Part shown: positions 9,428 through 20,545 of the stretch, in pieces
Position numbering within the stretch: position 1 is the first letter of the stretch
Layout of the letters: every line of letters starts with the position of its first letter
DNA from: Akkermansia muciniphila
GTDB taxonomy: Bacteria > Verrucomicrobiota > Verrucomicrobiia > Verrucomicrobiales > Akkermansiaceae
Length of the DNA: 64,000 nucleotides
Reading direction: 5' to 3'
Assembly: GCA_947624785.1 (NCBI GenBank)
Contig: CANQLV010000001.1
Span: forward strand, 186,001-250,000
Made by a program: the position numbers and the translations under genes
Notes under the pieces: generated by a model
Told to the model about the DNA's origin: nothing
The model's database searches: none
What the model saw: the letters and a program-made list of their open reading frames with translations, nothing else

Positions 9428-10002
9428 ATCCCGGACTGACACCGGAACTGGTTCTTTCCGCCTACTGCCAGGGGTGTTTTCCCATGGCGGATCCGGAAAC
9501 GGGAGAAATCTCGTTTTACGAACCGGATCCCCGCGCCCTGATTCCTCTGGACGACCGCTTCCATATCCCTCACGGCCTCAAGCGCGTCCTGAATAAAAAG
9601 CCTTTTGAACTCCGGATGGATACCGCTTTTCCGGAGGTAGTCCACGCCTGCGCCCGGACGGACAAGCCGGAGGAACAGTGGATAGACGGGCAGATTGAGG
9701 AAGTGTACGGCAGGCTTCACGAGATGGGGTTCGCCCACAGCGTGGAGTGCTGGGATGAAGAAGGGTTGCAGGGGGGCCTTTACGGCGTGTCCCTGGGGAA
9801 GGCTTTTTTTGGAGAAAGCATGTTCCACCGGAAAACGGACGCCAGCAAGATTGCTCTGGTGGCTCTGGTGAAGTACCTGAGGGCGCACCAGTTCCTTTTT
9901 CTGGATACCCAGTGGACTACGCCGCATTTGTTGAAGTTCGGCACGTACGAGGTGCCGGCGGGGGAATACCGGAAGCTGCTGAAGAGGGCGCTGGAGGGGT
10001 AA
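9424..10002 (+). CDS. aat: Leucyl/phenylalanyl-tRNA--protein transferase
   Basis: A 192-residue cytoplasmic aminoacyl transferase that adds Leu or Phe to proteins bearing N-terminal Lys or Arg, marking them for degradation by the N-end rule (ClpS/ClpAP). Family features visible are: AYCQGCFPMADPETGEISFYEPDPRA near the N-terminus; WIDGQIEEVYGRLHEMGFAHSVECW; GGLYGVSLGKAFFGESMFH; and DASKIALVALVKYL...FLDTQWTTPHL. Length is slightly short of the E. coli protein (about 234) but typical of compact family members. It starts within the mutY stop (ATGA), making it the last gene of the aroE-mutY-aat run. Confidence 0.95.
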   Translation: MNPGLTPELVLSAYCQGCFPMADPETGEISFYEPDPRALIPLDDRFHIPHGLKRVLNKKPFELRMDTAFPEVVHACARTDKPEEQWIDGQIEEVYGRLHEMGFAHSVECWDEEGLQGGLYGVSLGKAFFGESMFHRKTDASKIALVALVKYLRAHQFLFLDTQWTTPHLLKFGTYEVPAGEYRKLLKRALEG

Positions 10003-10030
10003 CGGGAAAATTTGGAGTTTATTTATTTTA

Positions 10031-10090
10031 ATGGACAAAATAGGGATAAATAGACAAAATGAACTCCATGGACAGAACGGACCATGGATT
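10031..10090 (+). repeat. Degenerate 9-bp ATGGACnnn array, left flank of four-helix gene
   Basis: Repeats with a period of about nine bases: ATGGACAAA, ATAGGGATA, AATAGACAA, ATGAACTCC, ATGGACAGA, then ACGGACC and ATGGATTT. The array runs into the start of the four-helix-bundle gene, so the first residues (MNSMDRTDHG) are encoded by repeat units. The unit is the same as the clean ATGGACTTT array at 18138-18206. Confidence 0.65.
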
Positions 10091-10640
10091 TATTCCCAGG
10101 CACGGAGGATACAGGAATCTGGTGGTGTACCGGATTGCGGAGATCATTTATGATTTCACGTTCCGGTTCTGCAATAAATACGTAAAAAATCAAGGCCGGA
10201 CCTATGACCAGATGGTCCAGGCGGCCCGCTCCGGCATGCAGAATATCGCGGAAGGGAGCGTGGATTCAGGCGTCAGCAAAGCGTCTGAATTGAAACTGAC
10301 GGGAATAGCCAAGGGAAGCCTCCAGGAATTAAAGGAAGACTACCTTTCCTATCTGCGCCAGCGGGGATTGGAACAGTGGGAAAACAACAGTCTTTACGCG
10401 CAAGATCTGATTAGGGCCAGGTTTCCTTCCGCACAGGAGGTTATCCGGTGGGTGGGAAGGCACAAGGATTTCCAGCCGGACCATTTTGGAGCCAATGCCG
10501 CGATTATCCTCATTAACGTGGCTCTTGGCCTTCTCACGAGGCTGATCCAAGCTCAGGAACAGGATTTCATGCAGAACGGCGGCATCCGTGAACGCATGAC
10601 CCGTGCACGGCTGGAACAGCGCAAACACAGAGGCAAATAA
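10059..10640 (+). CDS. Four-helix-bundle protein (23S rRNA intervening-sequence/TIGR02436-like) with suffix domain
   Basis: A 193-residue protein. Residues about 17-110 have the four-helix-bundle (S23/IVP-type) pattern: YRNLVVYRIAEIIYDFTFRF, YDQMVQAARSGMQNIAEGS and a third amphipathic helix around ELKEDYLSYLRQR. The remaining part (about 110-193) matches my memory of the suffix domain found on a subset of these proteins. The family was first noticed in intervening sequences of 23S rRNA genes; its function is unknown. The start could be 10059 or the second Met at 10068; both lie in the repeat array. The gene is bracketed by 9-bp-period arrays in opposite orientation (10031-10090 and 10659-10696), which suggests it is cargo of a repeat-bounded element. 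Confidence 0.8.
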   Translation: MNSMDRTDHGFIPRHGGYRNLVVYRIAEIIYDFTFRFCNKYVKNQGRTYDQMVQAARSGMQNIAEGSVDSGVSKASELKLTGIAKGSLQELKEDYLSYLRQRGLEQWENNSLYAQDLIRARFPSAQEVIRWVGRHKDFQPDHFGANAAIILINVALGLLTRLIQAQEQDFMQNGGIRERMTRARLEQRKHRGK

Positions 10641-10658
10641 TCTTCTTATTTAATATTT

Positions 10659-10696
10659 GGTCCACTCCGTCCATCAAGTCCCTTTAGTCCATCCCT
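10659..10696 (-). repeat. Inverted 9-bp-period array, right flank of four-helix gene
   Basis: Read on the minus strand this contains ATGGACTAA, AGGGACTTG, ATGGACGGA and GTGGACC, that is, the left-flank unit in inverse orientation. It aligns base for base with 18220-18257 at roughly 29 of 38 positions, with the differences mostly C/T or G/A changes and one single-base indel. Confidence 0.6.
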
Positions 10697-10709
10697 CCCC
10701 CGTCTCCAC

Positions 10710-10742
10710 AAAAAAGCCCGTGGTTCCGGAGAACCACGGGCT
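10710..10742 (-). terminator. Terminator of ppdK
   Basis: A 12-bp stem AGCCCGTGGTTC / GAACCACGGGCT with a CGGA loop lies 26 bp past the ppdK stop. On the minus strand it is followed by a run of T residues, so it fits a rho-independent terminator for ppdK. Confidence 0.85.
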
Positions 10743-10767
10743 GTCTATTAACCCTTAACAAAAAAGC

Positions 10768-13512
10768 TTACGCCTGTTCCAGAGCTGCCTGGGCGGCGGC
10801 CAGACGGGCAGTCGGGACGCGGTAGGGGGAGCAGCTCACGTAGGTCAGGCCCAGCGTGTTGCAGAACTTGACGGAGGCGGGATCGCCGCCGTGTTCGCCG
10901 CAGATGCCCAGCTTGATGTCCGGACGGGTGGAGCGGCCGAGTTCCACGGCAATCTTCATCAGCTTGCCGACGCCTTCCTGGTCAATGGAGGCGAAGACGT
11001 TTTTCTTGATGATTTCCAGTTCCTGGTACTGCGGCAGGAAGGAGCCGGAGTCGTCGCGGCTCATGCCCAGGCCCGTCTGGGTCAGGTCATTGGTGCCGAA
11101 GGAGAAGAACTGGGCGGTTTCCGCGATTTCGTCAGCCGTGACGGCGGCGCGCGGGATTTCAATCATGGTGCCGACGAGGTAGTCCACCTTGGCGCCCTTT
11201 TCTTCAAATACCTGCTGGGCCACCTTGTCGATGATGGCTTTCTGGATGTCCAGTTCCTTCTTGAAGGCCACCAGGGGAACCATGATTTCAGGCACCACGG
11301 CGAAGCCTTCTTCCTGGGAGACTTCCACAGCGGCTTCAAAGATGGCGCGGGCCTGCATTTCCGTGATTTCCGGATAGGCGATGCCGAGGCGGCAGCCGCG
11401 GTGGCCGAGCATCGGGTTGAACTCATGGAGTTCAGCTACGCGGCGCATGATGACTTCCACGGGCATGCAGATTTTCTGGGCCAGGTCAAGCTGCTGTTCC
11501 TTCGTCTGGGGAAGGAATTCGTGCAGGGGCGGGTCCAGCAGGCGGATGGTGCCCGGCAGGCCCTTGAGCGCCTTGAAGATGCCCTTGAAGTCGCCCTTCT
11601 GGTAGGGAAGGAGCTTGGAGACGGCGGCCACGCGGTCGCTCTTCTTGGTGGAGAGGATCATTTCACGGACGAAGTCGATGCGGTCCCCTTCAAAGAACAT
11701 GTGCTCCGTGCGGCAGAGACCGATACCGGTGGCGCCGAAGGCGATGGCGGTTTCCGTCTGCTTGGGGGAGTCAGCGTTGGTGCGCACCTTCATCTTCGTG
11801 CAGTCGTCGCACCACTGCATGAGCCTGGCGAAGTTCTGGTAGGTGCGGCTGTCTTCCGGCTTCATGGTCTTGGAGATCAGCACCTGGATGATTTCAGAGG
11901 GGGAGGTTTCCACCTTGCCGGCGTACACCAGGCCGCTCGTTCCGTCGATGGACATGTAGTCGCCTTCATTGAAGGTCATGCCGCCCACGGTGACGGTGCG
12001 GTTGTTGTAGTCCACGATGACTTCATCAGCGCCGCAGACGCAGACCTTGCCCATCTGGCGGGCAACGAGGGCCGCGTGGGAGGAAACGCCGCCGCGGGCG
12101 GTCAGGATGCCTTCAGCGGCAATCATGCCGCGCAGGTCTTCCGGAGAGGTTTCCAGACGAACCAGGAGCACTTTTTCACCGTTGTCCGCAGCTTCCACGC
12201 AGCGTTCTGCGTTCAGGTAAATGCGGCCGGTGGCGGCGCCGGGGCCGGCGGGAAGGCCTCGGGTGAGCATCTTGGCCTGCTTGATGGCTTCACGATCAAA
12301 GATGGGGGTCAGCAGCTGGTCCACCTGGTCCGCAGGGATGCGGCGCACGGCGGTCTTCCAGTCGATCAGGCCCTGCTCCACCATTTCACAGGCGATGCGG
12401 AAGGCAGCCACGCCGGTGCGCTTGCCGTTGCGGGTCTGGAGCATGTACACGGTGCGGTCCTGAATGGTGAATTCAAAGTCCTGCATGTCGTGGAAGTGGT
12501 TTTCCAGCACTTCGCGGATGCGCATCAGTTCATTGAAGGCGGCGGGCATCACGTCGTGAAGGGCCGCTACGGGAGCGGGCGTACGCACGCCGGCCACCAC
12601 GTCTTCACCCTGGGCGTTCATCAGGAATTCACCGTAGAATTCGTTTTCGCCGGAAGCGGGGTTGCGGGTGAACGCCACGCCGGAGCCGGATTCTTCACCC
12701 GTGTTGCCAAAGACCATGGCCTGTACGTTGACGGCGGTGCCCCATTCGGACGGGATGCCGTATTTCTGGCGGTAAACGATGGCGCGGTCATTGTTCCAGG
12801 AACCGAACACGGCCCCGATGGCGCCTTGGAGCTGTTCCCACGGGCATTCCGGAAATTCATGGCCGGTGCGTTCCAGCACCAGCGCCTTGAAGCGGGAGAC
12901 CAGTTCCTTCAGGTCATCCGCGGAGAGCTTGGTGTCTTCCACGTCCGCGTTGCCGTAGCGTTCTTCCTTGATGGCGGCGATGGCGGCTTCAAAGGGTTCA
13001 TGGTCTTCATCCGGGTTCTTCTGCACGCCCAGCACCACGTCGCCGTACATCTGGACGAAGCGGCGGTAGCAGTCCCATGCGAAGCGGGGGTTGCCGGTGG
13101 CCTTCACCATGGCTTCCACGGATTTTTCATTCAGGCCGAGGTTCAGAATCGTGTCCATCATGCCGGGCATGGATTCGCGGGCGCCGGAACGCACGGCCAC
13201 CAGCATGGGCATGGCTTCCGTATCGCCGAACTTGCGGCCCAGGATCTGTTCCATCCTGGCAATGCCTTCCTTGATTTGCGCGTCAAGCTGGGCGGGATAG
13301 GTGCAACCGTGATCGTAGTAGTAAGTGCAAACCTCCGTGGTGATGGTGAATCCGGGAGGGACAGGAAGGCCGATGCGGGCCATTTCCGCAAGGTTGGCGC
13401 CCTTGCCGCCCAAAAGATTTTTCATGCTGCCATTGCCGTCGGCGGACCCTCCGCCGAAGGAATAGACGAATTTGTCAGTAGATGCGCTACATGCGCAGGA
13501 ATTGGTGGACAT
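10768..13512 (-). CDS. ppdK: Pyruvate, phosphate dikinase
   Basis: A 914-residue enzyme interconverting pyruvate, ATP and Pi with PEP, AMP and PPi; in fermentative bacteria it serves glycolysis or gluconeogenesis. The N-terminal ATP-grasp domain opens with VYSFGGG...[14 protein letters not shown]. The swivelling phosphohistidine domain has [18 protein letters not shown] with the catalytic His at about 479. The C-terminal TIM barrel carries [30 protein letters not shown] and [18 protein letters not shown], with the catalytic Cys in [11 protein letters not shown]. The Met at 13512 is preferred over one 12 codons upstream because the sequence between looks like leader. Its length is slightly above the usual 870-890. 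It is monocistronic with its own terminator. Confidence 0.95.
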   Translation of the reverse strand: MSTNSCACSASTDKFVYSFGGGSADGNGSMKNLLGGKGANLAEMARIGLPVPPGFTITTEVCTYYYDHGCTYPAQLDAQIKEGIARMEQILGRKFGDTEAMPMLVAVRSGARESMPGMMDTILNLGLNEKSVEAMVKATGNPRFAWDCYRRFVQMYGDVVLGVQKNPDEDHEPFEAAIAAIKEERYGNADVEDTKLSADDLKELVSRFKALVLERTGHEFPECPWEQLQGAIGAVFGSWNNDRAIVYRQKYGIPSEWGTAVNVQAMVFGNTGEESGSGVAFTRNPASGENEFYGEFLMNAQGEDVVAGVRTPAPVAALHDVMPAAFNELMRIREVLENHFHDMQDFEFTIQDRTVYMLQTRNGKRTGVAAFRIACEMVEQGLIDWKTAVRRIPADQVDQLLTPIFDREAIKQAKMLTRGLPAGPGAATGRIYLNAERCVEAADNGEKVLLVRLETSPEDLRGMIAAEGILTARGGVSSHAALVARQMGKVCVCGADEVIVDYNNRTVTVGGMTFNEGDYMSIDGTSGLVYAGKVETSPSEIIQVLISKTMKPEDSRTYQNFARLMQWCDDCTKMKVRTNADSPKQTETAIAFGATGIGLCRTEHMFFEGDRIDFVREMILSTKKSDRVAAVSKLLPYQKGDFKGIFKALKGLPGTIRLLDPPLHEFLPQTKEQQLDLAQKICMPVEVIMRRVAELHEFNPMLGHRGCRLGIAYPEITEMQARAIFEAAVEVSQEEGFAVVPEIMVPLVAFKKELDIQKAIIDKVAQQVFEEKGAKVDYLVGTMIEIPRAAVTADEIAETAQFFSFGTNDLTQTGLGMSRDDSGSFLPQYQELEIIKKNVFASIDQEGVGKLMKIAVELGRSTRPDIKLGICGEHGGDPASVKFCNTLGLTYVSCSPYRVPTARLAAAQAALEQA

Positions 13513-13726
13513 ATCGATTGTTGTAGTCGAATTAATGATTCTGCCCAAACATCAACCACAGGAGCCAACAAAAGACCCGATAGCGAGTTAGGGTCGAGTA
13601 AGGATGCCCGCCGCCCCTCGCTTTGTCAACTCGAAATTGTAAGGAAACCGGAAATGTTTTCTATGGTTTTTAGGGAAAAATACCTTCCGCTTTTTCTCCC
13701 CGCCTCCGTGCTCCCGGCTCCATTTT

Positions 13727-14179
13727 TCAAAGCGATTCCCGGAAGGAGGAATCCGGCTCGTAATAAAGAATATCCACCGGACATTCCACATAAATGGTGC
13801 CGCCCGTCCAACGGAGTAATGGAAGAATGATCCCCGGGATTCTATAATTCCGGGTGCGGGCTACCGTCATTTTACCCTTGATCCGTACATTGGGAGGTTC
13901 CGAATTATACCTTATCTCCTTTTGTTTCCTTGCCATCCGGTCCACGCTCCACGAACCCAAAAAATAGTAAGATACATCTGTGGAAAAAACCAGAATATTG
14001 GAACTGAGGTTACTATACCCGGCCTTGCGGCAGGCTTCCTCCCCTGCCCTCTGCAATTCTTGCGAGGCGGTGGAAGAAAAAACGTTTGGAACGCCTTTTA
14101 TGTTCACAGGGCTTTCCTGGGTAATGGAGCAGGAGGAAAGAACCAGCAGGCAGCTTCCCGCCAGAAGGATAGGTTTCAT
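13727..14179 (-). CDS. Small predicted lipoprotein, unknown function
   Basis: From ATG 14179 this is 150 residues, starting MKPILLAGSCLLVLSSCS. The hydrophobic stretch ends in a lipobox (LSSC), so the mature protein should be lipidated at that Cys, about residue 17. The frame is open 26 codons further upstream, but that extension would bury the signal sequence. The mature part includes SSTASQELQRAGEEACRKAGY and a later IPGIILPLLRWTGGTIYVECPVDI; the middle is basic. I recognise no family. It lies between ppdK and pgi on the same strand, with a 214-bp gap to ppdK. Confidence 0.65.
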   Translation of the reverse strand: MKPILLAGSCLLVLSSCSITQESPVNIKGVPNVFSSTASQELQRAGEEACRKAGYSNLSSNILVFSTDVSYYFLGSWSVDRMARKQKEIRYNSEPPNVRIKGKMTVARTRNYRIPGIILPLLRWTGGTIYVECPVDILYYEPDSSFRESL

Positions 14180-14324
14180 GATCTTGAGAGAGAATATTAA
14201 ATTAACCCAAGTTTTCCGGAACGGATAAATTGTCCGCCTGAAGATGGGGTTCTTCAAGACAGTTTTAAGGATTCACGAGGACGCCGGCAGCGGCGGCAGG
14301 CTTCACAGGGGCATTTCCTTGTAA

Positions 14325-14362
14325 ATGAAAAGCGGACACTTATCAGCCAAATAAGCGTCCGC
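14325..14362 (-). terminator. Terminator of pgi
   Basis: A 12-bp stem GCGGACACTTAT / ATAAGCGTCCGC (one G-T pair) with a 7-nt loop lies 24 bp past the pgi stop. On the minus strand it is followed by TTTTCATTT. Confidence 0.75.
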
Positions 14363-14385
14363 CGGAAAGAATATGTTTTTTATTT

Positions 14386-15924
14386 TTACGCCTTGCAGAA
14401 GGTGTCTTCATCCGCACAGGAGGACTGGACCCACTTGACGGAGGAATCACTGGAAGCAATATGCACCAGGCAGTGGTACACGGCTTCCTGGTCCGAACCC
14501 AGCCGAGAGGCCACCTGGGCGGCGGTTTCCGGGGTGGAGCCAAGGGCCGTCCTTACTTTCCCCAGCAAGGCCAGGAAGGTGCCAGCGGCCTTTTTGCCGG
14601 CTTCCACGCCGGGCTGGTGGTAGGCGTTGATGTTCACCAGGGAGGCATAGAAGGAGACGGCGCGCTCAAACAGGGCAATCAGCATGCCGAGCGTCTTGGC
14701 GTTCACTTCCGGGATGGAGATGGTGATGGAGGAACGTCCGGATTCCGCCAGCGCCTGGCGGGTGCCGCGCAGAAAGCCCTGGAGGAAGTCTCCGCAGGTG
14801 GCGCCCGCTTCCACTTCCACCGCGTCCGCGGAGCATTCGCGCACTTCAATGAAGGTGGCGAAGAAGTTGTTCACGCCGTCACGGAGCTGCTGCACATAGG
14901 CGTGCTGGTCCGTGGAGCCCTTGTTGCCGTATACGGAGATGCCCTGGCAGACTTCAATGCCGTCCAGGTCCAGCCTTTTGCCGAGGGATTCCATAATGAG
15001 CTGCTGCAGGTATTTGGAGAAGAGCACCAGGGCGTCCTTGTAAGGGAGAACCACCATGTCCTTTTCCCCCCTGCCGTTGGTGGCCTTGTACCAGGCCAGC
15101 GCCAGCTTCATGGAGGCGTTGCACTTCACGCAGTCCCGGCGGGTCTTTTCATCCATCAGGCGCGCGCCTTCCAGCAGTTCATCCACGTCCACGCCCTGGA
15201 GCACGGCTGGAACCAGGCCCACCACGGACATGACGGACGTGCGACCGCCCACCCAGTCTTCCATCGGGAAGCGCTTGAGCCAGCCTTCCGCTTCAGCTGT
15301 CTTGTCCAGTTTGGAGCCCACGCCCGTGACGGCGACCGCCTGGGGCGCGAATTCCAGCCCGTTCTTCTTGAAAAAGTCCTGGGCCACCATCATGCCGTTG
15401 CGGGTTTCCGGCGTGCCGCCGGATTTGGAGATGACCACGACGAGCGTTTCTTCCAGAGGAAGGGATTCCAGCACCCTGTACATGCCGTCCGGGTCCGTGT
15501 TGTCCAGGAAGAACATGTCCAGCCCTGCCGCCGGGATGGCGTCCGCCACCAGTTCCGGGCCAAGGGCGGAACCGCCGATGCCGATGACGAGGGCGGCGGA
15601 GTATTGTTCCGCGCGGGGAGGCGTGATTTTGCCGTCCAGAACGTCCCGGCCGAAAGCCTTGACTTCCGCCAGAGGTCCGTCAATGGCGGCTTTCAGTTCC
15701 GGAGCGGGAGCCAGGGAGGAGTTGCGCAGCCAGTAGTGGCCCACCATGCGTTTTTCATCCGGGTTGGCGATGGCGCCGGATTCCAGCGCCTTCATGTCGG
15801 CGAACGCCCTGTCTATCCGGCCCTGCATGGAAGACAGGAAGGCGTCGTCCAGCGGGAGTTTGGAGAAGTCAAGGGAGATGCCCAGTTCAGGGTAGCGAAC
15901 GAGTTGTTGTGCGTATAGGCTCAT
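14386..15924 (-). CDS. pgi: Glucose-6-phosphate isomerase
   Basis: A 512-residue cytoplasmic glycolytic enzyme interconverting glucose 6-phosphate and fructose 6-phosphate. It has two SIS-type sugar-phosphate domains. Visible features include ALVIGIGGSALGPELV near residue 110, VVISKSGGTPETRNGM near residue 165, and VGGRTSVMSVVGLVPA near residue 225. The later catalytic segments are QGISVYGNKGSTDQHAYVQQLRDG near residue 340 and the INAYHQPGVEAGK region near residue 440. Length and motifs resemble the bacterial and plastid-like group rather than the 550-residue E. coli type. Its C-terminal tail is relatively rich in Cys. It is followed by its own terminator. Confidence 0.95.
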   Translation of the reverse strand: MSLYAQQLVRYPELGISLDFSKLPLDDAFLSSMQGRIDRAFADMKALESGAIANPDEKRMVGHYWLRNSSLAPAPELKAAIDGPLAEVKAFGRDVLDGKITPPRAEQYSAALVIGIGGSALGPELVADAIPAAGLDMFFLDNTDPDGMYRVLESLPLEETLVVVISKSGGTPETRNGMMVAQDFFKKNGLEFAPQAVAVTGVGSKLDKTAEAEGWLKRFPMEDWVGGRTSVMSVVGLVPAVLQGVDVDELLEGARLMDEKTRRDCVKCNASMKLALAWYKATNGRGEKDMVVLPYKDALVLFSKYLQQLIMESLGKRLDLDGIEVCQGISVYGNKGSTDQHAYVQQLRDGVNNFFATFIEVRECSADAVEVEAGATCGDFLQGFLRGTRQALAESGRSSITISIPEVNAKTLGMLIALFERAVSFYASLVNINAYHQPGVEAGKKAAGTFLALLGKVRTALGSTPETAAQVASRLGSDQEAVYHCLVHIASSDSSVKWVQSSCADEDTFCKA

Positions 15925-15948
15925 GATAGTAATGGATTGGAAAAAGAG

Positions 15949-17037
15949 TTACTGGAGTTTTTTCAGGATGCTTTTGGCCTGCACGTCATCCTGGTCCGCC
16001 GCCTTCTGGAACCATTCACGGGCCTTGGCCATATCCTTGGGCAATCCAAAGCCAGTCTGGTACATCACGCCCAGGTTGTATTGCTCCGAGGCATAGCCTT
16101 CCGCCGCCGCCCGGTGGCGTATGCGGGATTGCTCCCGGGCTTCCGCGGCGGACAGACCCAGGGCCCGCGCCGCATCCGGCCACGTGGCGCCGAATTTGGA
16201 GGCGGAGGGGGCATAGCCGGCAGCCCCGGCCTTGCGGTGCATTTCGTCCGCTTTTTTCTTGTCCCGCTTCACGCCGTATTTGCCCAGATCATACAGGAAC
16301 GCCATGCCCCAGTAGCCGCGGGGGCTGCCCAGCTCCGCCGCCTGCTGAAAGCATTCAAAGGCGTCCTCATATTTTTTGGCACCCATGGAGCGCACGGCGT
16401 CGGAGATGTGGAGCTCGGCTTCCTTCAAGCCGGGGAATTCCGGGATGGCGGCCCATTCCCTTTTCAATTCCTCCCGGTCCCTTTTGGACTTGGGAGGCAT
16501 GCCGGACGGTCCGGAAAAGCGGAAGAGGGGAAAGTAGCCCTCCATGGCTCCCATGTTGCCCAGGCCGGACATCAGGAAGACGCCGGGAGATACCCTCCAC
16601 ATGTGCATGTATTGGATGCGGCCTTCCTGAAGGGACTCTTTGGCCACCCATTCCGGCATGTTCGCCGGTTCCCCGAATTTTTCCGTCAGGCCCACCAGAA
16701 GAGCCTTGTAGGCGGATTTCAGCTTGGTTTCATACTCGGAACTGCGGCATTTGCTCCGGGAGTAGAAGACCACGGCCCGCAGGCCGCCGGAGGGGTCATA
16801 GTCAAAGTTCAGGGAAAAGGTCTGTCCGCCTATGGACTGCCTGGTTTTAAATACGCCGTTGAGCCCGGTGCGTGAAAGGAGGGCATCCGTGGGCGGCCCT
16901 TCAAGCTGCTTGCTCTGCCTCAGGGTTTTCAGCACCTGGTCCTTGTCCATTCCCACCTCCAGGTTTTCATAGAGGGCGGCAAGCAGAGGAGCGCACGTAA
17001 GCGCGAAGAGTCCCGCAACATAGGCTAGTTTTTTCAT
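15949..17037 (-). CDS. Exported Sel1-like repeat protein
   Basis: A 362-residue protein with a clear signal peptide (MKKLAYVAGLFALTCAPLLA). Residues about 25-190 form an unrecognised region with a SmpA/OmlA-like opening (LYENLEVGMDKDQVLKTL). From about residue 210 there are Sel1-type TPR-like repeats: YEDAFECFQQAAELGSPRGYWGMA, then KADEMHRKAGAAGYAPS, then a last clear unit EQYNLGVMYQTGFGLPKDMAKAREWFQKAA. Such repeats form helical scaffolds for protein contacts in the periplasm. It lies 24 bp upstream of pgi on the same strand and could be co-transcribed with it, though no functional link is evident. Confidence 0.8.
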   Translation of the reverse strand: MKKLAYVAGLFALTCAPLLAALYENLEVGMDKDQVLKTLRQSKQLEGPPTDALLSRTGLNGVFKTRQSIGGQTFSLNFDYDPSGGLRAVVFYSRSKCRSSEYETKLKSAYKALLVGLTEKFGEPANMPEWVAKESLQEGRIQYMHMWRVSPGVFLMSGLGNMGAMEGYFPLFRFSGPSGMPPKSKRDREELKREWAAIPEFPGLKEAELHISDAVRSMGAKKYEDAFECFQQAAELGSPRGYWGMAFLYDLGKYGVKRDKKKADEMHRKAGAAGYAPSASKFGATWPDAARALGLSAAEAREQSRIRHRAAAEGYASEQYNLGVMYQTGFGLPKDMAKAREWFQKAADQDDVQAKSILKKLQ

Positions 17038-17132
17038 AGAAGAAGTAATTGGGCGGTTTCCTACCAGACCGGGAGGGCTTTCAAAAGGATAAAATGCGTC
17101 AGCGGAGGTGAGGAAAATTTTTCATAAAATAT

Positions 17133-18026
17133 TCATTTCCAATCTATCCACAATCTCTTCAGATAATCCTCTCCGGTGAAGTCCGGAGGCATGGGGCCAT
17201 GGGTCAGCCGGAAGCCGGGAACGGCCTGCGCCACCATCCTGCGGAAGTCCTCGTGGCTCAGCTTGCGGCAGTTGCTGGTGCACAGCATCCAGCCGCCCGG
17301 TTCCAGACATTCGCGCGCCTGGGCCACCAGTTCCCCGTAGTGGGATTCCACCCGGAACACCCTTCCCCGGTCATCCCGGGAGAACGTGGGGGGGTCCAGA
17401 ATGATGCCGTGGAAGGTGCGGCCCTGCCTGGCGAAGCGTTCCAGCCAGCGGCGGACGTCTCCCTTGCAAAAGTACTGGGTGGAGGGGTCAATGCCGTTCA
17501 GGCTGAAGTTTTCCCTGGCCCAGTCCAGGCATGGCTGCGCCAGGTCCAGCGTGGTCGTCTGGGCTCCTCCCAGAGCGGCATAAACGGAAAAGGCTCCCGT
17601 ATAGGCAAAGGTGTTCAGCACTCTCATGCCGGGGGCGCTCCGTTCCCTCACCTGGCGGCGGTGGTCGCGCTGGTCCAGAAAGATTCCCTGGGAATAACCG
17701 GTGGACATGTCTATTTTGAAACGCACGCCCTGCTCCGTGACCGTAAATTGCAGGGGGAGTTCCGGTCCGGCTATTTGCACGGGAGCTTCTTTCTGGTTCT
17801 GTTCCAGCCTTTTGTGGAATACGGGCACATCCATTTCCCGAAGTTCACGCTCCAAGTCTGCGGGGATGGGGCAATCGCGCGTGGAGACCAGAACACGGTC
17901 TCCCATCTGGTCCGCAAATACGTCCGGACGGCCGTCCCCTTCCCCGTCAATCACGCGGAAGATGTCGGTCTCGGCAGGAATCAATTTCTTTTTGCAGTCC
18001 AGGTAATGACGGTAGGTGCGGCTCAC
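17133..18026 (-). CDS. Class I SAM-dependent (rRNA) methyltransferase, RlmI/YccW-like without PUA domain
   Basis: A 297-residue protein of the Methyltrans_SAM family related to 23S rRNA cytosine methyltransferases RlmI and RlmK. It contains the family signature GYSQGIFLDQRDHRRQV near residue 112, the SAM-binding LNTFAYTGAFSVYAALGGA near residue 137, an acidic strand end (TTTLDLA) and the catalytic-type LDPPTFSRDDRGRVF near residue 210. The full RlmI is about 396 residues with an N-terminal PUA domain; here only a short N-terminal region precedes the catalytic part. The specific RNA target cannot be read from sequence. It lies 95 bp upstream of the Sel1 gene on the same strand. Confidence 0.8.
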   Translation of the reverse strand: MSRTYRHYLDCKKKLIPAETDIFRVIDGEGDGRPDVFADQMGDRVLVSTRDCPIPADLERELREMDVPVFHKRLEQNQKEAPVQIAGPELPLQFTVTEQGVRFKIDMSTGYSQGIFLDQRDHRRQVRERSAPGMRVLNTFAYTGAFSVYAALGGAQTTTLDLAQPCLDWARENFSLNGIDPSTQYFCKGDVRRWLERFARQGRTFHGIILDPPTFSRDDRGRVFRVESHYGELVAQARECLEPGGWMLCTSNCRKLSHEDFRRMVAQAVPGFRLTHGPMPPDFTGEDYLKRLWIDWK

Positions 18027-18137
18027 GGCTGGACGAGACTAAGGAATTTGGCCGCAGGGGGCAATGCAAAATCAATAAAAGGGGGTTTTGAGCCAGTGTA
18101 TCCTGCGGGGATGCAGGGCTGTTCCATGGCCGCGGAA

Positions 18138-18206
18138 ATGGACTTTATGGACTTTATGGACTTTATGGACTTTATGGACTTTATGGACTTTATGGACTTT
18201 ATGGAC
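18138..18206. repeat. Perfect 9-bp tandem repeat (ATGGACTTT) x7 plus ATGGAC
   Basis: Seven exact copies of ATGGACTTT start at 18138 and end with ATGGAC at 18201-18206. On the minus strand it reads as a KSI or VHK tripeptide repeat, which makes spurious low-complexity frames. It lies between the methyltransferase gene and the mutB terminator and contains no plausible gene. The unit equals that of the degenerate array at 10031-10090. Confidence 0.95.
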
Positions 18207-18219
18207 AAAGTAAAAATCA

Positions 18220-18257
18220 AGTTCATTCCATCCATCAGGTTCCTTTACTGCCATTCC
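18220..18257 (-). repeat. Inverted flank sequence matching 10659-10696
   Basis: This segment, 13 bp after the 9-bp array, aligns with the right flank of the four-helix gene at about 29 of 38 positions. Read on the minus strand it has the same 9-bp rhythm (GGAACCTG, ATGGATGGA, ATGAACTTG). Together with 18138-18206 it looks like both ends of the four-helix element without the gene. Confidence 0.6.
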
Positions 18258-18309
18258 GGATAAAAACCCTGAGAAGAGAGCCCGGGGCTTCAGGCTGAAA
18301 CGGAGTTCA

Positions 18310-18345
18310 CAAAAAAAGGGAGCCGGATCCCATGATCCGGCTCCC
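18310..18345 (-). terminator. Terminator of mutA-mutB
   Basis: A 12-bp perfect stem GGGAGCCGGATC / GATCCGGCTCCC with a 4-nt loop. On the minus strand it is followed by seven T residues, 33 bp after the mutB stop. Confidence 0.85.
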
Positions 18346-18377
18346 TGGGGATTGAGGATGTTTTCCCAACGAGGGTC

Positions 18378-20522
<2,145 letters not shown>

Positions 20523-20545
20523 TGAATGAAATAGGTTGGTGGTTT

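Noticed and set aside
10891..13830. 979-codon plus-strand open frame
   Set aside because: It is antisense to ppdK; the composition (many Gly, His, Val) is typical of the reverse complement of GC-rich coding DNA.
18138..18206. CRISPR array
   Set aside because: The unit is only nine bases and has no spacers.
18023..18254. Minus-strand frames with KSI or VHK repeats
   Set aside because: They are translations of the 9-bp tandem repeat, not genes.
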